A stretch of 64,000 bases of DNA from Vicinamibacterales bacterium (GTDB lineage Bacteria; Acidobacteriota; Vicinamibacteria; Vicinamibacterales; UBA2999), in the NCBI GenBank assembly GCA_041394705.1, contig JAWKHS010000003.1, forward strand, positions 496,001-560,000, read 5' to 3'. Under the pieces are notes generated by a model that saw only the letters and a list, made by a program, of their open reading frames with translations, was not told the origin of the DNA and did not search any database. This document shows, one piece after another, positions 1 to 8,417 of the stretch (positions within the stretch are counted from its first letter, which is position 1; each line of letters starts with the position of its first letter). Both the position numbers and the translations under genes were made by a program.

Positions 1-9
1 GCGTCTTCC

Positions 10-336
10 TCATGGCCGGCGGCCATGGGCTCCCCAGGCGGCGAGGTAGGCGAGCCCGAGCGCGATCGGCACAGCACCCAACGCCCAAGCCTTGCCGCCG
101 ACGAAGAACGTCACGACCGCCCAGGCCGCCCCGACGGCGAGCAGCAGCAGCCCCCGCATGAGGTCGCGCCGCCGGCGCGCGTCGGGGCCGATGATGCGAG
201 CGAGCTCCTCAGCCGACAGGCCTCGTTCGATCAGCCGTTGAAGCGTGCGTTCGCGCTCGACCTGCACCCGGCCGTAGACGTGCACCGCCACCGCCAACAA
301 CGCGGCGACTCCGAGTATTCCTGCCACAGCGGTCAT
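10..336 (-). CDS. Small two-to-three-span membrane protein, unknown function
   Basis: Encodes about 108 residues if the ATG at 336 is used; a GTG at 348 in the same frame is an alternative start. A GAGGA stretch lies upstream of the ATG. The N-terminal hydrophobic segment (GILGVAALLAVAVHV) is followed by a charged cytoplasmic-type stretch rich in Arg/Glu (VERERTLQRLIERGLSAEEL). Two further hydrophobic segments and a basic C-terminus follow. The layout resembles small DUF6249-like inner-membrane proteins, but I cannot name a function. No operon partner is visible because the window starts just downstream, and an IS256 element begins about 130 bases upstream of the start. Confidence 0.55.
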   Translation of the reverse strand: MTAVAGILGVAALLAVAVHVYGRVQVERERTLQRLIERGLSAEELARIIGPDARRRRDLMRGLLLLAVGAAWAVVTFFVGGKAWALGAVPIALGLAYLAAWGAHGRRP

Positions 337-466
337 CGAACCCAACACTCCTCACCACGGCCGGCGCGACCGGAGGTTCACAATGCCACTGAACGCGGAG
401 TGGGTCCGGAAGGATTCACAGAGCTCGACGATCGACTCCGGTCTGAGGCCGCGGAGGAGCCGCACC

Positions 467-1870
467 GTTAGAGTCCCAGGACGTGGTGGAAATTCGGTAG
501 GGCGAGCGGCGTAGACAGCCGAGTCGCCATCGCGCATCGTTCCGTGAGTTCTCTCTAGCCGGAGAAGGACGACACGGAGGTGATGACGCGATGGCGAAGC
601 CCAGGATGGATCTGCCGGCGTTCGTTGGCAAGCTCCTCGAGGAACAGGACGGGGACGTGCTGCGGGAAGGGATTCGGGTACTGTCCCAGGCCCTGATGGA
701 GACGGAGGTGGCCGGGCTCATCGGCGCGGACCGCCACGAGCGCACGGGCGAGCGGGCGACGGATCGCAACGGCTACCGGCTGCGGACGTGGGATACCCGG
801 ATGGGCACGATCGAGCTGGCGATTCCGAAGCTGCGGACCGGGACGTATTTCCCATCGCTGCTGCAGCCCCGCCGGCGCGCCGAGCATGCGCTGCTGGCGG
901 TCGTGCAGGAAGCCTACGTGCACGGCGTCTCGACGCGGAAGGTGGACGACCTGGTCAAAGCGCTTGGCGTGGATGGGATCTCGAAGTCGGAGGTCTCGCG
1001 GGTGTGCGCGGAGCTCGACACGGTGGTGGCCGCCTTCCGGACGCGCGCGCTCACGGGGAGCATCGCTATCTCTGGGTGGATGCGACGTGCCACAAGGTCC
1101 GCGTCGACGGGCGCGTCATCAGCCAGGCCACGGTCGTCGCGGTGGGCATCACCAGCGACGGCGATCGGCAGGTGCTCGGCGTGGAAGTCGGGCCGTCGGA
1201 AGACCGGGCCTTCTGGACGGCGTTCTTGCGGAGCCTGGTCAAACGCGGGCTGAAGGGCGTGCGCTTGGTCATCTCCGATGCCCATGAGGGCCTCAAGCAG
1301 GCGATCAGCACGGTCCTGAGCGGCACGACGTGGCAGCGGTGCCGCGTGCACTTCATGCGGAATCTGCTGGCGACGGTCCCGCACGGCGCCCGCGAAGCCA
1401 TCGCCGCGATCGTCCGCACGATCTTCGCGCAGCCGGACCACGCCTCCGCCATGGGCCAGCTCCGCAAGGTCGCCGACGGCCTGCGCCCGCGGTTTCCGCA
1501 GACGGCCCGCCTGCTGGAAGACGCCGCGGAGGACATCCTGGCCTATCGTCACCTGCCGCTCGAACATCAGCGCCAGCTGCACAGCACGAACCCGCTGGAG
1601 CGGCTGAACAAGGAGATCAAGCGCCGGTCGAACGTCGTGGGGATCTTCCCGAACCCCGCGGCCGTAATCCGGCTCGTGGGCGCCATCCTGCTCGAACAGG
1701 ACGACGAATGGGCGGTCGCCGAGCGGCGCTACTTCAGCGCGGAGTCGATGCAGCAGACGGTCACGCCGTCGCTGTCGACCACCGCCCAGAGATCCTCGCC
1801 GCGATCGCATAGACGGGAGTCAGCTCACGGATTGGGTGATCCGATTTCCACCACTTGACGGGACGCTACC
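467..1870 (+). mobile_element. IS256-family insertion sequence with 8-bp target duplication
   Basis: The ends form imperfect terminal inverted repeats. The left end from 467 shares the block GTGGTGGAAAT (and GTCCC nearer the tip) with the complement of the right end, whose tip is at 1870. Directly outside both ends is the same octamer gccgcacc (459-466 and 1871-1878), a perfect 8-bp target-site duplication as expected for IS256 elements. The element is 1404 bp and carries one transposase gene. The intact duplication implies a simple, fairly recent insertion. I could not identify what it interrupted: a minus-strand reading frame of about 38 codons (352-466) abuts the left end but resembles no family I know. 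Confidence 0.9.
591..1812 (+). pseudogene. IS256 (Mutator-type) transposase, two apparent single-base frameshifts
   Basis: Mutator/IS256 DDE transposase. The N-terminal part (MAKPRMDLPAFVG... to TRALTG) is read in one frame. After the GGGG run at 1055-1058 the protein continues one frame back with EHRYLWVDATCHKVRVDGR, which contains a catalytic Asp. It runs on to the family signature CRVHFMRNLL and the C-terminal HSTNPLERLNKEIKRR. Near the 3' end a second shift of the same kind would restore the ending VDHRPEILAAIA with a stop at 1810-1812. With one base restored at each place the gene is 407 codons, the normal family length. Both lesions are loss of one base in a G/C run, so they may be sequence errors rather than decay. 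Confidence 0.85.
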
Positions 1871-2049
1871 GCCGCACCCGGCCGTGAGAGAACAACCCGT
1901 CGGATCCGACCGCGCACTGACCGACCCGAGGCAGCAAAGCTGAGCGGACGACCTAGCCCTCAGCGCCGCGCATGACGCGCCTCCAAGTAGCTTGATACGC
2001 TGGAGTTCTCGCCTGTGAGCCGCCCAGCTACCGAGCAACGCCGCAGTGG

Positions 2050-2295
2050 CTACTTGGACTCACCTCGCGTCCGAGTTGGCCGGCGAGTCTCCGTTCGCAC
2101 CACATAGGACAGCGTAGTGGCGCCCAGCCGCGGCCGGTCTGGCGTCGACGCAGGTGAACTACCTCCTGTCGCGTGGTGGGTCTTGCAGTCCTCGCAGTCG
2201 ATGGTCTTGAGCCCTCGCAAGCTGACGACTCTCATCCTCATGGCCTGCCCACAGGTGCCGCAGTTGACGTCGATCGCGTCGTGGTCGCTACCCAC
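2050..2295 (-). CDS. Small zinc-ribbon-like protein, unknown function
   Basis: 81 residues starting with GTG at 2295. The N-terminus contains two CxxC-type pairs (NCGTCGQ and DCEDCK about 20 residues apart), a classic zinc-ribbon spacing. The C-terminal half is Ser/Thr/Arg-rich and looks disordered. The start overlaps the stop of the upstream gene (2288-2647) by 8 bases, so the two are probably translated together. It sits at the left end of the conjugative element. The four cysteines support a metal-binding role, possibly DNA or RNA binding, but no family can be named. Confidence 0.5.
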   Translation of the reverse strand: MGSDHDAIDVNCGTCGQAMRMRVVSLRGLKTIDCEDCKTHHATGGSSPASTPDRPRLGATTLSYVVRTETRRPTRTRGESK

Positions 2296-2647
2296 GGCGA
2301 GCGAGTCCAGACACCGGGCCCTTCCTCGGTTGTGGTCCTCGACCCTGGCGTCGCCGCGCGAGCAGCCCCAGTCGGCGCGCCACCTTCAGGAAGTCGTCGA
2401 GTCGCGATTCGTGGCGGGACAGGAGTGCGAGCCCGACCACCTGCGGGTACCGGCGCGTGGGGAGCCCTGGCGCGCGCAGCCAGCCGAAGTCATCGTCCAG
2501 GTCGAGCTCGTCGAGCAGCAGGTCGAGGAGTTCCGGCGTCCAGGTGAGTTGGGCTGCGCGGTCGGCGACGGCTCGGAGTAGCGCGGCCTGCCGACTCGAG
2601 GAACGAACAGTCGCGCGCCGCGGTTCCAACGGCTGCCGAACACCCAT
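2288..2647 (-). CDS. Conserved small protein, paralogue of the gene at 35928
   Basis: 119 residues. The ATG at 2647 is preceded by GGAGG at a suitable distance, which favours it over upstream starts. The core (AALLRAVADRAAQLTWTPEL, then LLDELDLDDDFGWL and ARRLGLLAR) aligns with the protein at 35928-36368 (RLATLATRIQWSRQLLEALL, EELHVSDEFDQVVGL, VRRLGLVPP). Both also share a central GLALL stretch followed by an acidic DDF/DDL helix. The two genes lie near opposite ends of the same element. The fold appears all-helical; there are no catalytic motifs or membrane segments. Function unknown; co-transcribed with the zinc-ribbon protein downstream. Confidence 0.55.
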   Translation of the reverse strand: MGVRQPLEPRRATVRSSSRQAALLRAVADRAAQLTWTPELLDLLLDELDLDDDFGWLRAPGLPTRRYPQVVGLALLSRHESRLDDFLKVARRLGLLARRRQGRGPQPRKGPVSGLARRG

Positions 2648-2866
2648 GCCACACCTCCGGCGTCGGTGGGTGGGCCCACCGAACACTCGACGGCGTGAGC
2701 AAAGGGCAGACCATTCGCAGGTCTGCACAGGAATACTCACAGCTACAGGTTCCGCAGGGTAGACATTACCCGGCGAACAGCGTGTTGGCGCGGGAAGGTT
2801 CTACCCGTTACCCGGCGGCCACCTCAGGCGGTCGGGCCCCCACGGTTCATTCCAGCCGACGCGTTA

Positions 2867-2882
2867 TTACTATAGCTAGTAA
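2867..2882. promoter_or_regulatory. 16-bp inverted repeat in a promoter-like AT-rich patch
   Basis: TTACTA-TAGC-TAGTAA, arms of 6 bp around 4 bases, in the gap between the 107-aa gene and the 119-aa gene, both on the minus strand. The minus strand reads TACTAGC followed by TATAGT, which could serve as a -10 box for the 119-aa gene. The TACTAGC heptamer recurs in three other upstream regions of the element (near 3224, 26386 and 31265). Confidence 0.4.
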
Positions 2883-2884
2883 GT

Positions 2885-3208
2885 TCATTTTGCGTCTCCC
2901 GGATCCTCGCCCTTCTTGCGATGCTTGGCCCATCGCGCTTCCACCGCGCGCCGCATGATCTCGCTGCGCTGTGCCGGGTCCACATTCCTCCAGCGGGCCG
3001 CGCCGAGTCCCACCGCCTGCCGGCTGATTGGCGACGGGGCCAGTCTGGCGCTCGCAACGTCGATCAGCTCGAGCGCGAGGTCAATCACGGCCTCGGGAGG
3101 GAGGCCGCTTCTCTTCGCGATCCGGCGCAGAAGGGCCGCACGGCGCGCTCCTAGAGCGTCCGCCATGTCGGGCGCGAGATCGGTCGTCACGTGCGGGGTC
3201 TTTTTCAT
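2885..3208 (-). CDS. Small helical DNA-binding-type protein, possible element regulator
   Basis: 107 residues, start ATG at 3208. The N-terminal half (DMADALGARRAALLRRIAKRSG ending in a hydrophobic helix) looks like a ribbon-helix-helix or short helical DNA-binding domain. The C-terminal part has the pattern RWRNVDPAQRSEIMRRAVEARW, often seen in small regulator/antitoxin-like proteins. It is transcribed divergently from the trb operon, and the 70-base gap between them contains a 19-bp motif overlapping both putative promoters. That position is typical of an autoregulating repressor of transfer genes. The regulatory role is inferred; family membership is uncertain. Confidence 0.5.
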   Translation of the reverse strand: MKKTPHVTTDLAPDMADALGARRAALLRRIAKRSGLPPEAVIDLALELIDVASARLAPSPISRQAVGLGAARWRNVDPAQRSEIMRRAVEARWAKHRKKGEDPGDAK

Positions 3209-3209
3209 G

Positions 3210-3239
3210 TTGACAATACGTTTGCTAGTATGTGAATCT
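3210..3239 (+). promoter_or_regulatory. Divergent promoter region of the trb operon with shared 19-bp motif
   Basis: TTGACA at 3210-3215 is a good -35 box for the trb operon, with a weak -10 (TGAATC or GAATCT) about 17-18 bases later. On the minus strand 3212-3230 reads TACTAGCAAACGTATTGTC. It matches 17 of 19 bases of TACTAGCAAGCGTATCGTC in the promoter at 31254-31282. The motif covers the trb -35 and a possible -10 (TATTGT) of the divergent 107-aa gene, as an operator would. Confidence 0.5.
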
Positions 3240-3278
3240 GTTCGTGGCTTTCAGCAACACCATTCGCGGGAGGTCCGA

Positions 3279-3572
3279 ATGCCTCGCGGCTCCGCATTGT
3301 CGTTGGTCCGACGCGCGCGCGTCATGGTGTTCACGGGCGTTCTCCTGTTTCCCATACTGGCTGCCGCGCAGTCTCCTTGGGAACGCGCCGCGAGCAATCT
3401 CGAAGCGACGTTCACGGGCCCGTTGGCCCGGTCGCTGGCCCTGGTGGCCATCGTGATCGGCGGCCTGCTGTTCATGTACGGGGAAGCCGGCGCCAAGCGC
3501 CAAATCTCCGGCATCGTGTTCGGCGGCGGGCTCGCGCTGTTCTCGGCCCAGTTCCTCGCCTGGTTGTTCTAG
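3279..3572 (+). CDS. trbC: TrbC/VirB2-like conjugative pilin
   Basis: 97 residues. ATG at 3279 follows GGGAGG. A cleavable signal segment (VMVFTGVLLFPILAAAQS) is followed by a short polar stretch, then two hydrophobic helices (SLALVAIVIGGLLFMYGE and ISGIVFGGGLALFSAQFLAWLF) separated by a basic GAKRQ turn. This is the normal pilin layout. It is the first gene of the secretion operon, directly upstream of trbD, as in P-type systems. Such pilins assemble into the mating pilus at the cell envelope. Confidence 0.85.
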   Translation: MPRGSALSLVRRARVMVFTGVLLFPILAAAQSPWERAASNLEATFTGPLARSLALVAIVIGGLLFMYGEAGAKRQISGIVFGGGLALFSAQFLAWLF

Positions 3573-3603
3573 TCGCCGGCCTCGCCGGTGGGGAGGTGCG
3601 GGC

Positions 3604-3897
3604 ATGCCGAATCGCCCCACGTACCGTCCCGTGTTCAAGGTGTTGCATCGCCCCCTGACCGTCTGGGGTGTCGACAGGCGTCTGTTCTTTCTGTCGCTGA
3701 TGCTCGGCGCGGCCACATTCAACCTCTTCTATTCGTTCCTCGCGGGCTGTCTGATGTTCGCCGGCCTCTACGTTGGCGCTGTCTGGGCGACCCGCACCGA
3801 CCCCGAGATGTTGCGCATTCTACTCGCGTCGTCTCGCAGCCGGCGCCGTTACGACCCGGGCAAGCCGGGCCGGGTAGCGATGGAGGTCCGGGCGTGA
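3604..3897 (+). CDS. trbD: TrbD/VirB3-like inner-membrane protein
   Basis: 97 residues. It begins with the usual short polar N-terminus (PTYRPVFKVLHRPLTVWGVD), followed by a hydrophobic hairpin (LFFLSLMLGAATFNLFYSFL and CLMFAGLYVGAVWA), then a basic tail. Length and topology match VirB3/TrbD. It anchors the VirB4-type ATPase at the membrane. Its stop overlaps the start of trbE (GTGA), a sign of translational coupling. Confidence 0.85.
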   Translation: MPNRPTYRPVFKVLHRPLTVWGVDRRLFFLSLMLGAATFNLFYSFLAGCLMFAGLYVGAVWATRTDPEMLRILLASSRSRRRYDPGKPGRVAMEVRA

Positions 3898-6320
3898 CGC
3901 GCACCGCGCGCATCTTCCGTGACTACGCCGAGGCGGGCAGCCTCAGCGAGTGCCTGGCACCGTGGGGATTCGTCGGCGACGGCGTCTTCCTGACGAAGGC
4001 CGGGCACGTCGGGGTCGTGTATCGCATTCGCGGCGTCGAGTTCGACGGCTTGACCCACGACGAACGGCTCGCCGTCGTGCACCGCGTCGAAGCCGCCCTT
4101 CGCCTGCTCGATGAACGGTGCCGCGTCTACCAGTACCTGGTCAAGCAGGTGACGGGGCCGTTCATCGCGGCCACGTCTCGCCGGCGTGTCGCGCAAGCGG
4201 CTCTCGAACGTCGTGCCGCGTGGCTGAACGACCGTCGGGCCTCGCTCTTCGAGGTGTCGCAGTATCTGGTCTTGCTCTACGAGGCGCCACACGCCGCGCG
4301 GCGGACGTCGTCCCTGCGCGGCGTGTGGACGGACCATCGCCGCGCCCTCCGGGACTGGCTCACCCAGGCCGGGGCCCTCCAGGTGGTCGAACGCGAGATC
4401 GACCGTGCGGTCGCTGCGCTGCAGCAGAAAGCCCGCGCCTTCGAGGTCCAGCTCGACGAGGTCGGTCTCGAGTGGCTGTCGAGTGCCGATGCCTTCCGAT
4501 TCCTCCGCCGGCTGGTGAACTACGAGCCTGCGGTGGCAGAGGCCATCCCGCTACGCTACGAGACGCACCTCGACTACTTCCTGTCGGACTCGGAGCTCGA
4601 GTGTCACCGCGACCACCTGCGGGTGGGCGCCCGATTCACGAAGGTGCTCACGATGAAAGAACCGCCGGCGCAGACGTTCGCGCTGGTGCTTCAGGACCTG
4701 TATGACCTGCCTGCCGAGTTCGTGGCGTGCCTGGAATGGCAGCGCATTCCTGCCGACACGGCGCGGCGCGACCTGCAGACGCGGCGCCGGCACTTCTTCA
4801 ACAAGCGCATCTCGCTGGTGAACTACGTGTCGGCGGAGACCCGACCCGAGGAGATGCTGGTTGATGACTCGGCGACGGCCACCGTGAAGCAGCTCGGCGA
4901 CGCGGTCACGGCGCTGGAGGTACACGGGCACTTCTTCGGGCAGGCGTCGCTGACGGTCGTCGTGCACGGACGAGACCTCGCCAGCCTCGAACGCCAGTCT
5001 GCCGAGGTCGCGAAAGTGCTCGCCGTGCACGATGGCGCCTTCTTCGAGGAGACCTACAACGTTCTCAACGCTTGGCTCGCGACCGTGCCCGGGAACGGGA
5101 GCCACAACCTCCGGCGGCTGGCGCTGCTCGAAACCAACTTGGCCGACCTCAGCTTCGTCTTCGCCACCAGCAGCGGCGAGTCGGTCGGCCGGCAGCTCGG
5201 GCGCGAGCCACTGGCGGTGTTCGAGACGCCCCATCGCACGGCCTACGCCTATCACCTGCACGTGCAGGACGTCGGTCACACCCTGGTGCTCGGTGCCACC
5301 GGCAGCGGCAAGAGCTTCCTGCTGAACTTCCTCGTCACCCAGGCGCAGAAGTACGACCCGCTGACCGTCGTCCTCGACTTGGGCCACAGCTACCGCAAGC
5401 TTGCCACGCTGCTCGATGGCCGCTACCTGGCCGTCGGGCTCGGCCAGGCCGACGTCACGATCAACCCCTTCGCCCTCGAGCCCACCGCCGAGCACATCCA
5501 CTTCCTGCATGCGTTCGTGAAGCTCTTGCTCGACGGCGGCGACGGCTACCGCCTCACTGACCTTGAGGATCGGGAGCTGTACGAGGCAGTACAGAACGTC
5601 TACGTGCTCGACCGGGCGCAGCGCCGGCTGTTCACGCTGGCCAACCTGCTGCCGCGCTCGCTGGCCACGCGCCTCCACCGATGGGTCGAGGGCGGTCGCT
5701 ACGCTTCGCTCTTCGACAACGTCGACGACACGTTCACGGTGGAACGGTTCCAGGTGTTCGACTTCGAAGCGATGCGTGCCTTTCCCGCGATGCTCGAGCC
5801 GCTGCTGTTCTACGTGCTGCACCGGGTGACCGTGCGCGTCCACGATGCGGGTGACGCCAGCACGCTGAAGCTGTGCGTGATGGACGAGGCGTGGCGCTTC
5901 ATCCAGCACCCGACGCTGCGGGCCTACGTGGAAGAGGCGCTCAAGACCTGGCGTAAGCGGAACGCTGCGCTGATTCTAGCGACGCAGACGGTCGAGGACT
6001 TCGCGTCGGCCGACCTCTTGCGCACCGTGGTCGAGAGCTGCCCCACCAAGTTGTTCCTGGCCAATCCGTCGTTCGACCGGGCGCACTACGGGGAGCAGTT
6101 CCAGCTGAATGAGATGGAACTCGACCTGCTGGCGGCGCTGGCGCCCCGACAGGACGTCCTGCTCAAGCGCCCTGGCCTGGCCAAGGTGCTCAGCCTGTCT
6201 GTGGACCCCAAGAGCTACTGGATCTACACGAACACGCCGCTCGACAACGCCAGGGTCGCGCAAACGTTTCGGGAACTCGGCTTCGAGGCGGGACTCGAAC
6301 GCCTCGTCGCCTCGGCCTGA
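3894..6320 (+). CDS. trbE: TrbE/VirB4 secretion ATPase
   Basis: 808 residues from the GTG at 3894, which overlaps the trbD stop. The N-terminal half is the CagE/TrbE/VirB4 domain. The C-terminal half is a RecA-like ATPase with Walker A GATGSGKS at about residues 467-474 and Walker B CVMDEAW with Asp664-Glu665. The later ATQTVEDF segment matches motif C of the family. The protein is cytoplasmic and membrane-associated and powers pilus assembly and substrate transfer. Full length and all motifs are intact, so the transfer machinery is probably functional. Confidence 0.95.
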   Translation: MTRTARIFRDYAEAGSLSECLAPWGFVGDGVFLTKAGHVGVVYRIRGVEFDGLTHDERLAVVHRVEAALRLLDERCRVYQYLVKQVTGPFIAATSRRRVAQAALERRAAWLNDRRASLFEVSQYLVLLYEAPHAARRTSSLRGVWTDHRRALRDWLTQAGALQVVEREIDRAVAALQQKARAFEVQLDEVGLEWLSSADAFRFLRRLVNYEPAVAEAIPLRYETHLDYFLSDSELECHRDHLRVGARFTKVLTMKEPPAQTFALVLQDLYDLPAEFVACLEWQRIPADTARRDLQTRRRHFFNKRISLVNYVSAETRPEEMLVDDSATATVKQLGDAVTALEVHGHFFGQASLTVVVHGRDLASLERQSAEVAKVLAVHDGAFFEETYNVLNAWLATVPGNGSHNLRRLALLETNLADLSFVFATSSGESVGRQLGREPLAVFETPHRTAYAYHLHVQDVGHTLVLGATGSGKSFLLNFLVTQAQKYDPLTVVLDLGHSYRKLATLLDGRYLAVGLGQADVTINPFALEPTAEHIHFLHAFVKLLLDGGDGYRLTDLEDRELYEAVQNVYVLDRAQRRLFTLANLLPRSLATRLHRWVEGGRYASLFDNVDDTFTVERFQVFDFEAMRAFPAMLEPLLFYVLHRVTVRVHDAGDASTLKLCVMDEAWRFIQHPTLRAYVEEALKTWRKRNAALILATQTVEDFASADLLRTVVESCPTKLFLANPSFDRAHYGEQFQLNEMELDLLAALAPRQDVLLKRPGLAKVLSLSVDPKSYWIYTNTPLDNARVAQTFRELGFEAGLERLVASA

Positions 6321-6341
6321 CGCACGGGGAGGGAGGGTGGT

Positions 6342-7118
6342 ATGTCGCGAATCCGAACAGGCGTGGTCGTGGGCATGGTGGGTCTGCTCGCCGGGCCGTC
6401 GTTGGCATCGGCGCAGTCCACAGGCGTGCGAGAGGTGCCGGCGTCGCCCAGCAGCGTGATCGCGCTGCAGACGCGCCTGCGCTACACGACGATGATTCTG
6501 CTGCCAGAAGGCGAAGAGATCCTCGACGTCATCTGCGGCGACAAGGACTTCTGGGTCGTCTCGGCCACGCACAATATCGCGCACGTGAAGCCTTCGAAAG
6601 AGGGCGCCGCCACCAATCTGAACCTCGTGACCGGGAGCGGTACTGTGTACTCGTTCCTGCTCACCGAGAAGAACGGCTCGACCTTGCCCGACCTGAAGGT
6701 CTACGTCACCGCCGACCCGACGTCCGACGCGGCGAAGCCGAAGTACTTCACCGCGGCGCAGGTCGAGGGGCTGCAGAGCGCGTTGACCGACGCCAGGGCC
6801 GATGTTCAGGCGGCAGACCGGCGGGCCGCCGACGCCATCGCGCTACACGAGCAGCAGTACCCGACGACACTGTCGTTCAACTACCGCCTACCGCGCTACG
6901 CCAAGCCGTTCTTCGTTCGGGCGATCTGGCACGACGGCCGGTTCACCTACATCAAGACCGACGCGACCGAGCTCCCGACCTTGTTCGAGGTGAAGGACGG
7001 CGCGCCGGCCCTCGTGAACTTCCAGGTGCACGACGGCACCTACGTCGTGCCCAAGGTGCTCGACGAGGGATACCTGTCGCTCGGCAAGGAACACCTCAGC
7101 TTCATGCAGGGGAAGTGA
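6342..7118 (+). CDS. trbG: TrbG/VirB9 outer-membrane core protein
   Basis: 258 residues with a signal peptide ending near ASAQS (about residue 25). ATG at 6342 has a long purine-rich leader (GGGAGGGAGG). The N-terminal half carries the VirB9 pattern LRYTTMILLPEGEEILDVIC, followed by HNIAHVKPSK. The C-terminal domain (FFVRAIWHDGRFTYIKTDA... LPTLFEVKDG) is the part that pairs with VirB7/VirB10-type proteins in the outer-membrane ring. No lipoprotein VirB7 equivalent is adjacent; the lipoprotein at 17801 might play that part. Confidence 0.9.
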   Translation: MSRIRTGVVVGMVGLLAGPSLASAQSTGVREVPASPSSVIALQTRLRYTTMILLPEGEEILDVICGDKDFWVVSATHNIAHVKPSKEGAATNLNLVTGSGTVYSFLLTEKNGSTLPDLKVYVTADPTSDAAKPKYFTAAQVEGLQSALTDARADVQAADRRAADAIALHEQQYPTTLSFNYRLPRYAKPFFVRAIWHDGRFTYIKTDATELPTLFEVKDGAPALVNFQVHDGTYVVPKVLDEGYLSLGKEHLSFMQGK

Positions 7119-7121
7119 CGT

Positions 7122-8408
7122 ATGGCCGAGACGACGTCTCCGCCTCCGTCCACCCCCGACCCACCGGTCGCGCCTGTGAAAGACCTGCGCGTGCCGCCCC
7201 GCGGCGTCATTCCGCGCGGGACGCAGACGTGGCTGCTCGCCGGCGTGGCCGTGTTCATGCTGGTCATCATGCTGGTCGTGGGCCGGCCCGCGGCCCCGAC
7301 GCCTCAGGCTGCGCCGCAGGGGGCCGTCCCCGGACCCGCCCAGAGCACGGACCGCGTCCGCGAGTATCAGGAGCGCTTGCGTCTGGCGGAAGCGCAGGCG
7401 CTCGCCCAGGCGCAGGCATTCAATCAGCCCGTGGCCCCAGACGCCAACGCCGACGGCGAGCCGGCCCCCCAGGCTGTGGATCCCGTCCAGACCGAGCGTC
7501 GCCGCCGCGATTACGAGAGTCTCTTCGCCAGCAACGTCGTCCTCAGTCGGCGTCCTGAGGCCGAGCGTCCGGACGTGGGCCGGCCGGCGCCGGTCCGCGC
7601 AGCGGCGACTGGCGAGCTCGACCCGCCATCGCTCGACGACATCGTCGACGCCGCGACACGCGCCACCGCGCGGGCGACCGCCGAAGCCTCGGCCGAGCCC
7701 CGCCCGCCAGACAACCAGTCGGTGGCCCCGCCGGGTCCAGCGGTTCCGGAGGCTGGCGACTCGAGGGCCACGCCAGAGGTCACAGGGCCAATCAACAGCA
7801 GTGGTCCGAATCACCGGCTGCTCGAGGGCACCGTTATCGACACGATTCTGACCAATCGCCTCGACGGCGACGGTGCGGCCCCCGTCAACTGCCTCGTCAC
7901 GAACCCGGTGTACTCGCACACCGGCTCGCACGTCGTCATCCCCGCCGGCGCGCGCGTGCTCGGTGAGACGCGGCCCGTGCAGTCGTTCGGAGAGCGGCGT
8001 CTGGCCGTGGCCTTCCACCGACTGGTTCTCCCAGACGGGCGCACCCACCGGCTCGATCAGTTCCTGGGCTTGAACCAGCGCGGCGACGCGGGTCTCCGTG
8101 ATCGCGTCAACCAGCACTACCTGGCCACCTTCGGTGCCGCGGCCGCAGTCGGCCTCGTGAGTGGACTCTCGCAGTACCTCGGGAGCGCCGGGCTCGGACG
8201 CGGCGGCCAGGGCGACCGCACGGTGGTGATTGCCGGCGGCGTTGGGGACGCGACGGCACAAGCCACCCTGCAGGTGATGAACCGGTTCCTGAATCGCCTG
8301 CCCACCATCACGATCCGCGAGGGCCACCGGGTGAAGGTGTATCTCACGAACGACATCGACCTGCCGGAGTACGTCTCGCCCCGCCAGCGCTTGGCGAATC
8401 GGCCGTAG
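7122..8408 (+). CDS. trbI: TrbI/VirB10 envelope-spanning protein
   Basis: 428 residues. A short cytoplasmic, proline-rich N-terminus is followed by one transmembrane helix (TWLLAGVAVFMLVIMLVVG, about residues 38-56). A long Pro/Ala/Gln-rich periplasmic linker leads to the conserved C-terminal TrbI/VirB10 beta domain (LEGTVIDTILTNRLDGD..., VIPAGARVLGE, and MNRFLNRLPTITIREG). This protein links the inner-membrane motor with the outer-membrane channel. It starts 3 bases after trbG. Confidence 0.92.
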   Translation: MAETTSPPPSTPDPPVAPVKDLRVPPRGVIPRGTQTWLLAGVAVFMLVIMLVVGRPAAPTPQAAPQGAVPGPAQSTDRVREYQERLRLAEAQALAQAQAFNQPVAPDANADGEPAPQAVDPVQTERRRRDYESLFASNVVLSRRPEAERPDVGRPAPVRAAATGELDPPSLDDIVDAATRATARATAEASAEPRPPDNQSVAPPGPAVPEAGDSRATPEVTGPINSSGPNHRLLEGTVIDTILTNRLDGDGAAPVNCLVTNPVYSHTGSHVVIPAGARVLGETRPVQSFGERRLAVAFHRLVLPDGRTHRLDQFLGLNQRGDAGLRDRVNQHYLATFGAAAAVGLVSGLSQYLGSAGLGRGGQGDRTVVIAGGVGDATAQATLQVMNRFLNRLPTITIREGHRVKVYLTNDIDLPEYVSPRQRLANRP

Positions 8409-8417
8409 GAGGACCCC

